Shown piece by piece: positions 23,620-34,420 of a stretch of DNA of 64,000 nucleotides. Origin of the DNA: Clarkia xantiana subsp. parviflora (lineage: Eukaryota; Streptophyta; Magnoliopsida; Myrtales; Onagraceae). A program made the position numbers and the translations under genes. Within the stretch, counting starts at the first letter, position 1, and the number at the start of each line of letters is the position of its first letter. The stretch covers positions 6,378,081 to 6,442,080 of the forward strand of contig JAPTYO010000020.1 of NCBI GenBank assembly GCA_036873135.1, written 5' to 3'. Under the pieces are notes generated by a model. The model had not been told where the DNA came from. It searched no databases and was given only the letters and a program-made list of their open reading frames with translations.

Positions 23620-26280
23620 CTATTTGGCCCCTATAGCTTTTCGTCCTTGAGGAAGGTCAACTAGATCCCAAACCTTGTTGGCCTTCATAGACTCCATTTC
23701 CTCTTCCATAGCTTTTGTCCATTTATCTTTAGAAGGGCTTGAAATGGCTTCGGACACATTCCGTGGCTCATTTTCATCTTGAAGAAGCATTGAAAAGAGT
23801 TCACCACCTTCGATTTCAAACCGTCGGCGAGGAATCTTTTTCCGGGACCCTCGTCCCATCTGAGGTTCATTTAACCTCGTGTCAATACTCCCACTTGGAT
23901 TAAGACCCATCTCTTCACTCCCACTTGGAGCAACAAAGTCGTCTTCATTCGTCACATGTGATGAAGGAGGTTGTTGGTGACGAACTTCTTCATCTCCTAA
24001 AATCCTCCCACTCGAATGAGGCGAACTTTGATGGTCTAAATCATCAGATTCATAAAGAGATAAGTCCTGACCTATCTCACCCTTCCTTGGGAACTCATCC
24101 TCAATAAATTGGACATTGCGCGATTCATATTCAGTAACGCTCCCACTTTCTTGCAACCCTATAAACACATAACCTTTAGAGGTTGACGAGTAGCGTACAA
24201 ACACACTCTTTTTACCTCTCGGGCCCAATTTTCCATATTTACGCGAGAGATCGTGTGTATAGGCCGCACATCCCCATGGTTTCAATTCGCTTAAGTCCGG
24301 ACGTCTTCCGGTCCATAGCTCATAAGGAGTGGTCGCAACTGATTTCGTAGGCACACGGTTGAGGACATATGTTGCAGTCAATAACGCATCACCCCAAAAG
24401 GTAATAGGTAATTGAGCTTGTGCCATCATAAACCTAACCATTTCAAGTAGCGTTCTATTACGTCTCTCCGCTACACCATTTTGTTGCGGAGTATGAGGAA
24501 TCATCAACTGACGAACGATACCTTTTTCATCACATAACCCTTGGAATTGTGCCGAAAGATACTCACGGCCTCGGTCAGTCCGAAGGCACTTAATCTTCCG
24601 ATCTAATTGATTTTCCACTAAGTTCATATAACTCACGAAGCACTTAAGTGCGTCCGATTTGTGGGAAATCAAATATACATGTCCAAAACGGGTATAATCG
24701 TCAATAAATATGATGAAGTAATACGCACCGTGCCTGGCCCGAACATTCATAGGCCCGCAAATGTCCGAATGGACTAGCTCGAGAGGAAATTCAGCTCTGG
24801 TTGCCTTACCAAAAGGTTTTCTGGCGGATTTACCGGCTAGACAACATTCACACGTAGACAATTCCACATGTTGAACGCCTGGCAGCAAATCTTGATTCGC
24901 AAGCCGTTGCATCCTTTGTTGGCCAATATGACCTAGTCTAGCGTGCCATACATCCATATCGCTATCAAGACCGCGAGAGGAAGTAATCAATGAAGAACTC
25001 GAAGTTTCGTAAACATCCAAGTCTAATATAATAAAACCACCAGAAATAAAACCTTGTCCATACAAAGTTGACCCCTTGGTCAAAGTAAAAACATTGTCAT
25101 GAAAACATAAACGAAAACCTAACAACATCAAAACAGAAACTGAAACAACATTCCGTCGGATTTGAGGAGCGTAAAGGACGTCGTGCAACAAAAGGGTTCG
25201 ACCGTCACGCATGACTAACTTGCATGTCCCGATCCCTAACACAGCCACTCGCGTGTTGTTTCCGACATATATCCATTTTGCTCCACGAGGAAGCCGACGG
25301 AAGTCGACATATGCATTCCGGTCCCGAGCTATATGGTCGGTCGCCCCTGAGTCAACGATCCACAAAGGATTAGATTCAGATAGAAAAACCGAACTAGAGA
25401 CATTAAGTTCACTAGTTTTAGCGTCAAGACAAACCTGGCGCTTGGGTTCAGTGCATTCTTTCGAAAAGTGGCCTCGCTGGCCACAATTGAAGCACTTAAC
25501 CTTTGAAATAGCTCGCACACGAAATTTCTTTTTCTGCTTGGGCTTACTCTCAGCCTTAGGTTTCTTGCTTGGACCAGCCTGCTCATGGACTTTCTCTACC
25601 CTCTTCCTCTTGAACCCACCTTTGGGTTTAGAAGATGATGACATATGCAACTCCGACAAAGACTTAGTTGCTTGGAGGCGGTCCTCCTCTAACTCAAGAT
25701 GCCTCCGAACATCTTCCAGAGTGCGAATCTGAGTATTATGGGTGAGGGTAGTCTTCATAAGGTCCCACGAGCTTGGAAGTGAACGAATCACAGCCTGGAC
25801 TTGTTGCTCATCAGTCAACATATGACCAGCATCACGTAACTCAGAAATCATATTACCCATTTGGCGGATATGCGTCCTCATTGAGTGCTCGGGACGCTTC
25901 TTGTAGGAATCAAACCTAACGGTCAAAGACCGTACCCTTGCAGTCGAGTAGGTACCAAACCTATCCCGCAAGGCGATCCAGAGGTCTTTAGCCCTCGTAT
26001 GGTTTTTGAATTCCTTCAGAATATCATCCTCCAAAGCACTCAGCAAAGTGATACGAGCAAGGTTATCGGCCTTTTTCCAGTTATTGTAAGCTGCAAGCTC
26101 ACTCCGATGCTGAGCCGTATTCCCAGCTTCGGGTTCATCCATGACATTGTTTATGGCCACCAGAGTTTCTTGGAATTCGAGCACATACTGGATCTTAATA
26201 CTCCAGATGTCATAATTATCGCTATTCAGCTTCAAACCCTTGTTCAGCTCAGCGATAACATTACTGCTTGAAGCTGCCAT
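23620..26280 (-). CDS. Copia 1 gag, protease and integrase
   Basis: 886 residues. A gag domain occupies about residues 1-210 with LNSDNYDIWS near the start, then a basic linker, a zinc knuckle CFNCGQRGHFSKEC at about 263-276 and the protease motif WIVDSGATDH at about 308-317. The GAG-pre-integrase segment WHARLGHIGQQRM lies near 450, and the integrase core runs over about 505-680 with SDICGPM and GVAERRNRTLLEM. It ends at a TAG in the linker before RT where relatives have a Trp codon, a one-base change. Gag packages RNA, protease processes the polyprotein and integrase inserts the cDNA. The start Met at 26280 fits a 1.86-kb leader after the primer site. Confidence 0.9.
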   Translation of the reverse strand: MAASSSNVIAELNKGLKLNSDNYDIWSIKIQYVLEFQETLVAINNVMDEPEAGNTAQHRSELAAYNNWKKADNLARITLLSALEDDILKEFKNHTRAKDLWIALRDRFGTYSTARVRSLTVRFDSYKKRPEHSMRTHIRQMGNMISELRDAGHMLTDEQQVQAVIRSLPSSWDLMKTTLTHNTQIRTLEDVRRHLELEEDRLQATKSLSELHMSSSSKPKGGFKRKRVEKVHEQAGPSKKPKAESKPKQKKKFRVRAISKVKCFNCGQRGHFSKECTEPKRQVCLDAKTSELNVSSSVFLSESNPLWIVDSGATDHIARDRNAYVDFRRLPRGAKWIYVGNNTRVAVLGIGTCKLVMRDGRTLLLHDVLYAPQIRRNVVSVSVLMLLGFRLCFHDNVFTLTKGSTLYGQGFISGGFIILDLDVYETSSSSLITSSRGLDSDMDVWHARLGHIGQQRMQRLANQDLLPGVQHVELSTCECCLAGKSARKPFGKATRAEFPLELVHSDICGPMNVRARHGAYYFIIFIDDYTRFGHVYLISHKSDALKCFVSYMNLVENQLDRKIKCLRTDRGREYLSAQFQGLCDEKGIVRQLMIPHTPQQNGVAERRNRTLLEMVRFMMAQAQLPITFWGDALLTATYVLNRVPTKSVATTPYELWTGRRPDLSELKPWGCAAYTHDLSRKYGKLGPRGKKSVFVRYSSTSKGYVFIGLQESGSVTEYESRNVQFIEDEFPRKGEIGQDLSLYESDDLDHQSSPHSSGRILGDEEVRHQQPPSSHVTNEDDFVAPSGSEEMGLNPSGSIDTRLNEPQMGRGSRKKIPRRRFEIEGGELFSMLLQDENEPRNVSEAISSPSKDKWTKAMEEEMESMKANKVWDLVDLPQGRKAIGAK

Positions 26281-28143
26281 TCTTCACACATAAAGAATAG
26301 CACATATCATGATCATATTTGCACGCAAGATACAATGTTCCACACACACATGTTATCACTTAACATATTTATTGACTAAACCAATTAACACAAGCATGCC
26401 CCGGAGTCAAAAGTTCACTATGTTCCCAATCATCGTCCTAAAGTACATGCTACGTGATAATCAATTCAGCCGATAAATAAGTCAAGTATTCGACTTACGT
26501 CAATCAAGAACATGCTTCATGAATCACTTGATACGAGTTTACTAAACAAATTAGCATGTATCAATTTCATGGTACCATCATGTATTCTAGCATGAAACTT
26601 GAATGATAAAACATGGATATGACATGATTATATGAATGAATCATGCTAGCATGGACAATAGTGCAAACCTATACATGGATACTATATGAATCAATATGTA
26701 TCATGCTAAGCAAAATAAATCATGTCATTTCTAGCAAACATGAATGCTTTGTTTAATATACCCTACACATGGATACTAAACAAATTTAATGAGTAACATG
26801 CTTAATAAATAACTAAAATCTAGCACCCCATTCCGGACTTTAGCAAGACTAACTCGCATCAAAAGTCCGTTTAAAAGACTTAGGGACCGTCATGTAAATT
26901 CTCAAAAGTTACGTTTAGAGGAAAATTCCCAGGTGGACCGAAGGGTTCGCGAGACAGGCCCCAACACTCCCGTTTCTTAGACAGGACATAGTTCCCAGGC
27001 CGGGGAGGAGGGGGCGCGGCGTCAAGTTTCCACTTCAAGCTCGGTCTTTCTAGACATAATTATTTCCTCAATTTCAACTCGAGAATATTACAATCAAGTC
27101 CCATAAGACTTCCGGGAAACATATTCCACATGTAGTTGAAACAAATTCAAACTACGGGGGCCAACATGCAATTTTATATATAATAAAAAGCACCCTAAGC
27201 ATGATACTAATAAAATTAAGCATGCAATTCATTGCTATAAAAAGAATAGGGACTGAAGAGTAAGTTAAAAATTATTTTGTCCCTTTAAAAAAAAAATTTG
27301 GGCCACTTTAAAACAAGTCTGGGCCGAAATTGAAATTTTTTTGACCAAAGTCAACTTGAACTCTCGGCTGTAAAAAAAATGTGTATGGGCCATGTTAAAA
27401 AAATAGCCCAAAAAATAGTAAAAGGGCCCATAGAATAAAACGTTAGGCCTAAGTCTATAAAAGAAAATGCAGAGGCCCAGATTTGCCTATAAACAAATCA
27501 GTTGAGCCCAAGTTTTATTAAAAATGTCACGTGACTTTTAAAACAAGGATCTGACCGACCCGGATAAAAAAAATGCGTCCGACCCGCCCGGCATGTCATC
27601 TTCTTAACCCGATTTTCACGTAAAAACTGCAGGTAACCACCCCACCCATGCAATCCACGACTTAGCCACTACTCCCACTCATTTCTCAACCGTTTTGCTC
27701 GTAACCGTCACCGGCGACACACCACCGGAGACTCGTGGTAACCGTTCGTAAAAATACTCATTCCGGCGAGAAAAATATTTGTGAAAAAAACGGGTTGAGC
27801 TTCGTGTGGCGACCATGGTCGCCACTTTTACCATGGAGGTGGCCGTTGCCTCACCCCACGCTTAGGCCACACGAACAAACGTGAATATGGCCATCGAACG
27901 ATACAAATAGAGTGGGAGTTTCATAGCCACGTTTGGCCACGAAAACAACCGTTTTTCGTCGGGGTTCGTCGGGACTCGCTACCAGCACGGCTGCTAACCT
28001 TCGTGGGCGATAATGAGCGTCCAATGCTCATAGATGATAGGCCAGACACATCCGAAACGGGCGGGACTCGAAAATTCCGAAAATCGGTGGGAGTTCGGCA
28101 TAACCGTCACGAAGACGATGCCGGTGCCGGAGACCGAACCTTC
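26281..28143 (-). other. 5' leader of Copia 1
   Basis: 1.86 kb between the primer site and the gag start. No gene is recognisable. It contains ACATG-rich short repeats (26300-26800) and GGGCC-containing stretches (27290-27500). Confidence 0.6.
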
Positions 28144-28156
28144 GGCTCTGATACCA
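28144..28156 (-). other. Primer-binding site of Copia 1
   Basis: On the minus strand TGGTATCAGAGCC, complementary to the 3' end of initiator tRNA-Met, the common primer of plant Copia elements. It lies one base inside the 5' LTR. Confidence 0.9.
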
Positions 28157-28157
28157 A

Positions 28158-28631
28158 TGAAGGAAAACTGACGTACATGCCAAGCAAACCAACAACCGAA
28201 TTAGTACGTAAATAATACGGTAGTTTTAGGAACGATACGTTTACCTTCGAACGTGGCAGTTTGCGACGGCGGGAGCGGAAGCGGATCGTCGTAGTAGGTT
28301 CGGAATCACGGCGGCCACAGGGATGCCGGTCGGAGAGGTACGTCACTGATCGGAGCGTACCTCGGTCTCCACGAGTGATGACCCTATAGACACCTAGAGA
28401 GCTCTATATGTGGAGTGGATGGAGTAGCGTGAGATATATGTTCTCCTAGACCACCAAGAGGGTCTATATATAGCCAAGGAGAAGCCCATAGGCAGTTCAC
28501 AACTTTGGGGACCTAACACATTGGTCCCCGCTCTTTTTATGGAGCGGTTGTCGACTTCGGGGACTCGACACATCGGTCCCCGATCTCTCCGAGACCTACA
28601 CTAGCACCCCGTATGGGTGCAATATCCTACA
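28158..28631 (-). repeat. 5' LTR of Copia 1
   Basis: 474 bp. It matches the 3' LTR with about 7 substitutions seen by eye and no indel. It is followed by the ACTAT duplication at 28632-28636 and then NAC promoter sequence. Confidence 0.95.
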
Positions 28632-28667
28632 ACTATATATTCTTGCTATATACATACGCGTATAATC

Positions 28668-28690
28668 TCTCTCTCTCTCTCTCTCTCTCC
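28668..28690 (+). repeat. CT microsatellite in the N0 leader
   Basis: A (TC)n run shared by the leaders of all four copies at varying length (about 30714-30724 in N1, 37491-37510 in N2, 43675-43694 in N3). CT-rich tracts near the start of transcription are frequent in plant promoters. Confidence 0.7.
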
Positions 28691-28896
28691 GCCGACTGTC
28701 ATTCTTGTTTCCGACCGATCGAGGACAAAACATAAGCCAACTCCAACGTCGTCGGAGATCAGATAGGCGCGGAAAGAGTGAGAGAAGGAGAAGCACGAAG
28801 ATTGAGTAATAATTAAAGAGGGAGCAAAATTCTTCATATCATTTGCAGGCAGGCAGGCGGCGGAGAAACGAGCTAGCTAGCTAGGGTTTGTGAAAA

Positions 28897-29183
28897 ATGA
28901 TGGGATGGTGCTGCAATACTGAAGAAGATGATGAAGATCATCAGTCAACCACATTAATATTGCCAACAAACAACAACCCTATATCTCAATGCCCTTCCTG
29001 TGGCCATCATCTCCAGCTCTACACACAGGTACCCACTCCCAATTAAGTAACATTTTTATTAAAATAAATAAATTGAATTTTATTATTTAAAAATGGAATT
29101 TAAATTTGGTGAGGGGTGCACTGCAGAGTGGAATTCAGGATCTTCCAGGGCTACCTGCAGGTGTGAAATTTCATCCAAAGTAA
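28897..29183 (+). pseudogene. NAC copy N0, SND2/NAC073-like, truncated
   Basis: Exon 1 (28897-29028) encodes 44 residues close to those of N1-N3, including [15 protein letters not shown] and [13 protein letters not shown], and ends in a normal GT donor. Exon 2 starts at 29127 after an intact CAG acceptor and reads [15 protein letters not shown]. After that codon the sequence switches to DNA matching 19187 onward in the N0 upstream region, adding three foreign codons and a TAA at 29181-29183. The rest of the NAC domain and exon 3 are missing. If transcribed it could give only a 62-residue peptide without DNA-binding parts. The promoter is also split by Copia 1. Confidence 0.9.
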
Positions 29184-30475
29184 TCTTAATTATCTAGACT
29201 GTTAACTAATAATTTATTAGATGTTCACGTGATTTAGCTAGCTAGATATATAGGACAGTCATTTTATATATATTATTGATGATCTAATTCTCTTTATGCA
29301 TGCAACTACACAGCACATGTTAAAAGACGGAAAATCATGACAGTAATTTCAGAGAATATGCATATAGACCTAGCTAAGAAAATTGTGCATGTTCTCTATC
29401 AAGAGACCAAGGCTACGATGTTGAAATGTCTGCAAATTAAATCTTCGTTTTTTTGCAAACATTAATCTTTTATTTATGCTCCACTTTCTTGCAAATTTGT
29501 GTTCTCGCCGCTGGGTGTGAGAGGCACGAATTTAAGGTTTAAGTTGGCATTCTACATCACTAATTACAATAATATGAAGCTCCTTAATTGTAATACTATT
29601 AAAAAGCTAACTAATATTAAGGTAGTCAAATAAATTGCTAGCTGAAATTTATTTTTAAACATTTTGGTAGCTCAATTATCAGAAGCGTACAGTTTAGCTA
29701 GCTCCATTAAGAATTCTGCCTTTTTTTGGAAGGAATCACCCATGTTTTGGTGGCAACGTTATGAATAAAATAGCTAGAAATTTGTTCGTCTACGCAAAAT
29801 ATTCTATAGCAATTTGTTTGACTACCTAAACACCAGATAGCAAATTATCGTGTTTTTGTTCATCACATGTTGGACATGTAATTCATTCCGTCAAAATTTA
29901 ACCGAAATCCTAATATAGCTAACAATTTGTACAAATGTGAAAGTTGTGCTACCAAAATATTAAAAAAAAAACCAGCTAACAATTTATTAATTAAGTCTTA
30001 GAACATTAAAAGTTAGCCTTGATGTTAAACTCATTTATTCTTAACACTTTGCACATTTGTAGACCACTAATCACTTGTAAAATTTATTAAATTACCCGTT
30101 AAGTTGTATTTGTTTTTTTATTTTAACGAATAAAAATAAATTGAACATATTAATAAAAAATCTAAATAAAATTTATAAAAACATATATGATATGTATTTT
30201 TTTAAAGAAATATATTTTTTATATATAAAAAAATCCAAAGATTAGCTTTTTCCTTAAAAAAAATTCATTATATTGTTTCAGTTTTTAAACATTATTTCAC
30301 CTACAATTGATCGAAATAATTTTTATATTTTCTTTTAAATAGAGTTATGAATTTATTTTCTAATTTCTAAAATAAAATAAGTCATAGTTGAAATAATTAT
30401 AAATTTTGGTCTACAGAAAGTAACAATAAATTTATGAATACAACTTCTCACATATATATAATTTTAGTTAATATG

Positions 30476-30544
<69 letters not shown>

Positions 30545-30933
30545 GAAGAAAGATGAACAATAGTAGCTAGCTAATCAGATAAAACCTGACTTCGAAGTAA
30601 CTTCCGAACATTTATGAAATTATTATTATTATTGTGGGGTGATGATATATTATTGAAAGCAATAACATACCGATATATACTATATATCCTTGCTATATAC
30701 ATACGCGTATAATCTCTCTCTCTCCGCCGACTGTCTTTCTTGTTTCCGACCGATCGAGGACAAAACATAAGCCAACTCCAACGTCGTCGGAGATCAGATA
30801 GGCGCGCAAAGAGTGAGAGAAGGAGAAGCACTAAGATTCAGTAACAATTAAAGAGGGAACAAGATTCTTCATATTATTTGCAGGCAGGCCGCGGAGAAAC
30901 GAGCTAGCTACAGCTAGCTAGGGTTTGTGAAAA
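29177..30933 (+). promoter_or_regulatory. Upstream region of NAC copy N1
   Basis: Aligns with 19190-20632 (N0 upstream) and then with the N0 leader after the Copia site, so it is the proximal 1.7 kb of a normal unit. The distal 1.4 kb is missing because of the fusion to N0 exon 2. It contains a long AT microsatellite (about 30480-30541), TATA-like TATATACTATATAT at about 30673-30686 and a CT-rich leader. Confidence 0.75.
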
Positions 30934-32316
30934 ATGATGGGATGGTGCTGCAATACTGAAGAAGATGATGAAGATCATCACTCAACCACATTATTATTGC
31001 CAACAAACAACAACCCTATATCTCAATGCCCTTCCTGTGGCCATCATCTCCAGCTCTACACTCAGGTACTAGATTACTATTATGAAATAAAATATATTAA
31101 TAATATAATATATTTCTAATATCTTATCATTATCAATTCCTAATATATGTTTGTATTAATTCTTAATATATTTTATTTCATAATAATTGCCACTCCGAAT
31201 TAAGTAACATTTTTATTTTTTTCACAAAAGTAACATTTTTATTAAAATCAATAAATAACTTGAATTTTATTATTTAAAAAATGGAAATTAAATTTGGTGG
31301 GGGATGCACTGCAGAGTGGAATTCAGGATCTTCCAGGGCTACCTGCAGGTGTGAAATTTGATCCAACAGACCAGGAAATAGTGGAGCACTTGGAAGCAAA
31401 GGTGGATGTAGTTTCTAGTACTATGCAAGATGAAGATGAAGATGAATTTAGGAGGAAGAGGAGGTCACATCCTCTTATTGATGAATTTATTCCAACACTA
31501 GAAGGTCATAATGGAATTTGCTACACCCACCCTGAGAAGCTCCCTGGTATATATTTCTCACCCTTTTCTTTTCTTTTCTTTTCTTTTCTTTCCTATTATT
31601 ATTAATTAATTAATTAATACATGCTCTCCCTCTTAATTTCTTAACAACTCTACTACTACTCAAATATAATTCCTAAATATTAACTATTTTCTGTAATATA
31701 TATCTGAAGAAATATAATTCTACTTAATTATATAAGTGACAAAAATTCAAATCTTCAATATACTTCGTCGAGCAATTTTGAACTTTAAAACGTGTTATAA
31801 AAATTCACGTCATTAATTGAAATATATTATTTTAATAATTATTCCTTTTTTTTACTGTTAAATTAATTTTACTCTTATTTTACTATTATATTTTCTAATT
31901 TTGAATACTTTAATAAAAAATCTAAATTTTTCATTTTAATCTGGTTTGCGAGATAAATTTCGAGATTTTTCTATTTCATGCATATATAGATTTCGAGATC
32001 TTCCAAAATCGTGATATCATATTTATATATTTTTAACTTACGTAAATTAACTTGATATATATATATATAACATAAAAGTTTACAACAAGTATATAAATAT
32101 AATATAAAACATATATATTTTAATTTTTTTAGGTGAAAGTAGATAAATTTTTCAATATTATATCTATAAAAATCTTTAAATTATTTTTATTTTTTAAATC
32201 CAATTTTAACGATTTTAAATTATAAATTATTATAACGCCAAACTCAAATTTTGTGTTTAATGTCGGGCGGGGATAACATCTAGTTATTATTAATTAGGAT
32301 TAGAATATATAATTAT

Positions 32317-32364
<48 letters not shown>

Positions 32365-34133
32365 CATACGCTACGTGCACATGGACAAGATACTAAAGAT
32401 ACTATGATAACCACCTTATTATAATGAAGGTGATTGGGAGATTGCGTGCTCATTGCAACGCAAGACTAATAATATAATTCATGAGTTGAAGGTTGAGATG
32501 GAGATGGAGATATTATTATTAATTGGGCAAGGACAATATATTCCACATTTTAGACTTAACACTTCCAAACGTACAAATGCCGTGAGAATCTATATTCGTA
32601 TAAATGTTTGTAGGAGTTTTAAGCACTCAAAACTACGTCGACACATAGGGATCTACGTGCACAAAGAGAGATTATAGTTCACAAAACTATAAATCAGAAT
32701 TGAGAGGTTTTGATTATTTACTGCTTTTATAAGAGAAGTGCAATAGTTACAATTAAGGAGCGTAATCTTCAACCTAAATATTACGAAATCAAATCTGCTG
32801 ATTTAATTTGGCCAAAAATAATAATAAAAAAAATCTGCTGAGGTAACGAATAGGGGTGAAACCGGACCGGTCGGATCAGTTTTTTTATTTGTTTCGATCA
32901 GTTACCTATATTTTTTTGTTCGGTTTTCCTATTTAAAAAATCCAACCAATAAACGTGTGAGGAAAAATAACCGTCCATTTGTAGAGCGGTTTTTCGGTCC
33001 ATATTTCGATTTACACCGAAAATTCAAAAATGAGCAATATCATTTAAAATATTCATAATTTTCAATAAACCGAAATGGTAAATAACATTAATCTAATTGA
33101 ATAAATTCTATATAATAAAAGTAGAAAAAACAAACTTCATAAGTACCTCTTTTACAATTTATATTAATTTAATTATATTAATTAATATAAACTAACATAA
33201 TATATATCGTATATATTTAACTAACATAACGGTCGGTTCGGTCTCCACGGTCCTAAAAGATCAAAGTCTGAACCGATCTGAAAACCAATTAGAGTAGAAA
33301 AATCCGACCAAAAACCAAACTGAATATTTCAATTAGTTCCGGTTCGGTTTTCACTGATTTTTTGGGCCAACCGGAATTTGTTTCCGAACATTAGCAAAAG
33401 TTATTGTGGTAAATTAAGCAACAACTACCCAAATTAGTTGGATCAACTGGTAAAACGAGTTTGTTTCCGGGATCACTTATAAATCAACTAAGATGACTCA
33501 TTTTGTGTTTGCATGCATGCAGGAGTAAGCAAAGATGGGCAAGTGCGTCACTTCTTCCATCGCCCTTCAAAGGCGTACACCACCGGCACCCGAAAACGAA
33601 GAAAAGTGCACTCTACTCCGGACGACGGTATCGAAACGCGGTGGCATAAGACCGGAAAGACCCGCCCAATATATTCCTCCAATAATAACAAAGGTGGTGC
33701 ACCCCAAGGCTTCAAGAAAATCCTTGTCCTCTACACTAACTACGGCAGGCAAAAGAAGCCTCAAAAGACCAATTGGGTGATGCATCAATACCACCTGGGC
33801 AACTCTGAGGAAGAGAAAGATGGAGAATTGGTTGTGTCCAAAGTCTTTTACCAAACACAACCTAGGCAATGTGCCTCCAACAACCACCTACCCAGTATCA
33901 CCGACGTCGATCAAGATGACCTTAACACCGTCTTTGGTGGCGGGTTTAATTACGACGCTTCACTTCCGCCACCGCCGCCTCATTATGCAGCTTACTACAA
34001 TCATCATCAAAATCAAAATGATGGTGAAAGACAACTTATGATCACCTCCTTCCAACCACCACAACTGATGCCTAACTATACAGAGAGGACACCCGTCAAA
34101 ACCGCGACGGAAACTAGTGTCGGGTTTTTCTGA
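30934..34133 (+). CDS. NAC transcription factor N1, SND2/NAC073-like
   Basis: Three exons, 30934-31065, 31315-31546 and 33523-34133, all with GT-AG introns, give 324 residues. The N-terminus carries CPSCGHH, as in the SND2/NAC073 clade. The NAC domain runs over about residues 47-210: [16 protein letters not shown] (A), [13 protein letters not shown] and [10 protein letters not shown] (B), [20 protein letters not shown] (C), [13 protein letters not shown] and [20 protein letters not shown] (D), [16 protein letters not shown] (E). The C-terminal region is His/Pro/Asn-rich with [18 protein letters not shown] and is the likely activation region. By homology it regulates secondary-wall genes in fibres as a nuclear DNA-binding protein. 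A second ATG follows the first at once. It is distinguished from N2 and N3 by an extra residue (RKRR) in exon 2. Length is close to the family norm of about 300. Confidence 0.92.
32318..32362. repeat. AT microsatellite in intron 2 of N1
   Basis: A (TA)n run of about 45 bp. Shorter runs lie at the matching intron positions of N2 (about 38810-38836) and N3 (about 45004-45020). Confidence 0.8.
32730..33154 (+). other. 425-bp intron segment present in N1 but absent from N2 and N3
   Basis: In N1 the segment is flanked by CTTTTA at 32724-32729 and 33149-33154. N2 and N3 have a single CTTTTA and lack the interval. This fits a deletion between 6-bp direct repeats in the ancestor of N2 and N3, or an insertion in N1. 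It contains several GGTTCGG/CCGAA-like words. Confidence 0.7.
33421..33475 (+). mobile_element. Truncated SINE remnant in intron 2 of N1
   Basis: About 55 bp match the 5' end of the SINE in N2 and N3 (GTTGGA, AACTGGTAAAACGAGTTTG). The box-B, tail and 3' duplication are missing, so N1 lost most of the element by deletion. Confidence 0.6.
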
Positions 34134-34420
34134 TCTTGATTTTTTCGGTGTCGAAATTCAGCTTAACTATCTCAACTCCTGATCTAGCATGCATGGGTTT
34201 TACTTTTACTAGTAGTGACATGCATGGTTGCAACTTTTCTCACCAAGTATTTTGGATACATACATACCTACATACAAATCATACATACATATATGCTCAT
34301 ATATTGTATCTACACACCCTATTTATATTCTCTTGTACACTTACTAATATTCATATACATACAAAACATTGTAGAGAGATGATGTATTGTGTCTAATTTT
34401 CCTTTTTCCAAACAATTAAT
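34134..34420 (+). other. 3' flank of N1 up to the unit boundary
   Basis: Nearly identical to the flanks of N2 and N3 and presumably the 3' untranslated region. It has a TACATAC-rich stretch around 34255-34290. The next unit starts at 34421 (AAATTTG). Confidence 0.65.

Larger units (their letters stand above)
20633..28631 (-). mobile_element. Nearly intact Copia LTR retrotransposon (Copia 1)
   Basis: The LTRs at 20633-21106 and 28158-28631 are both 474 bp and differ at about 7 positions (about 98.5% identity). Perfect 5-bp duplications ACTAT lie at 20628-20632 and 28632-28636. The tRNA-Met-type primer site (TGGTATCAGAGCC on the minus strand) is at 28144-28156, one base from the LTR. Gag, protease, integrase, RT and RNase H lie in Copia order in a single frame interrupted by one TAG near 23620. 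The insertion splits the promoter of N0 about 260 bp upstream of its ATG. The other NAC copies show the uninterrupted site. Confidence 0.95.

Noticed and set aside
25211..25732. 173-residue plus-strand frame
   Set aside because: It is opposite the gag-protease coding strand of Copia 1 and is a shadow.
28596..28837. Minus-strand frames with Leu-rich or Arg/Glu repeats near the NAC leaders
   Set aside because: They arise from CT repeats and leader sequence opposite the NAC genes, with no homology or start context.
33567..33887. 106-residue minus-strand frame conserved in three copies (also 39767-40087 and 45952-46272)
   Set aside because: It lies opposite NAC exon 3; its conservation follows from the recent duplication and the coding strand.
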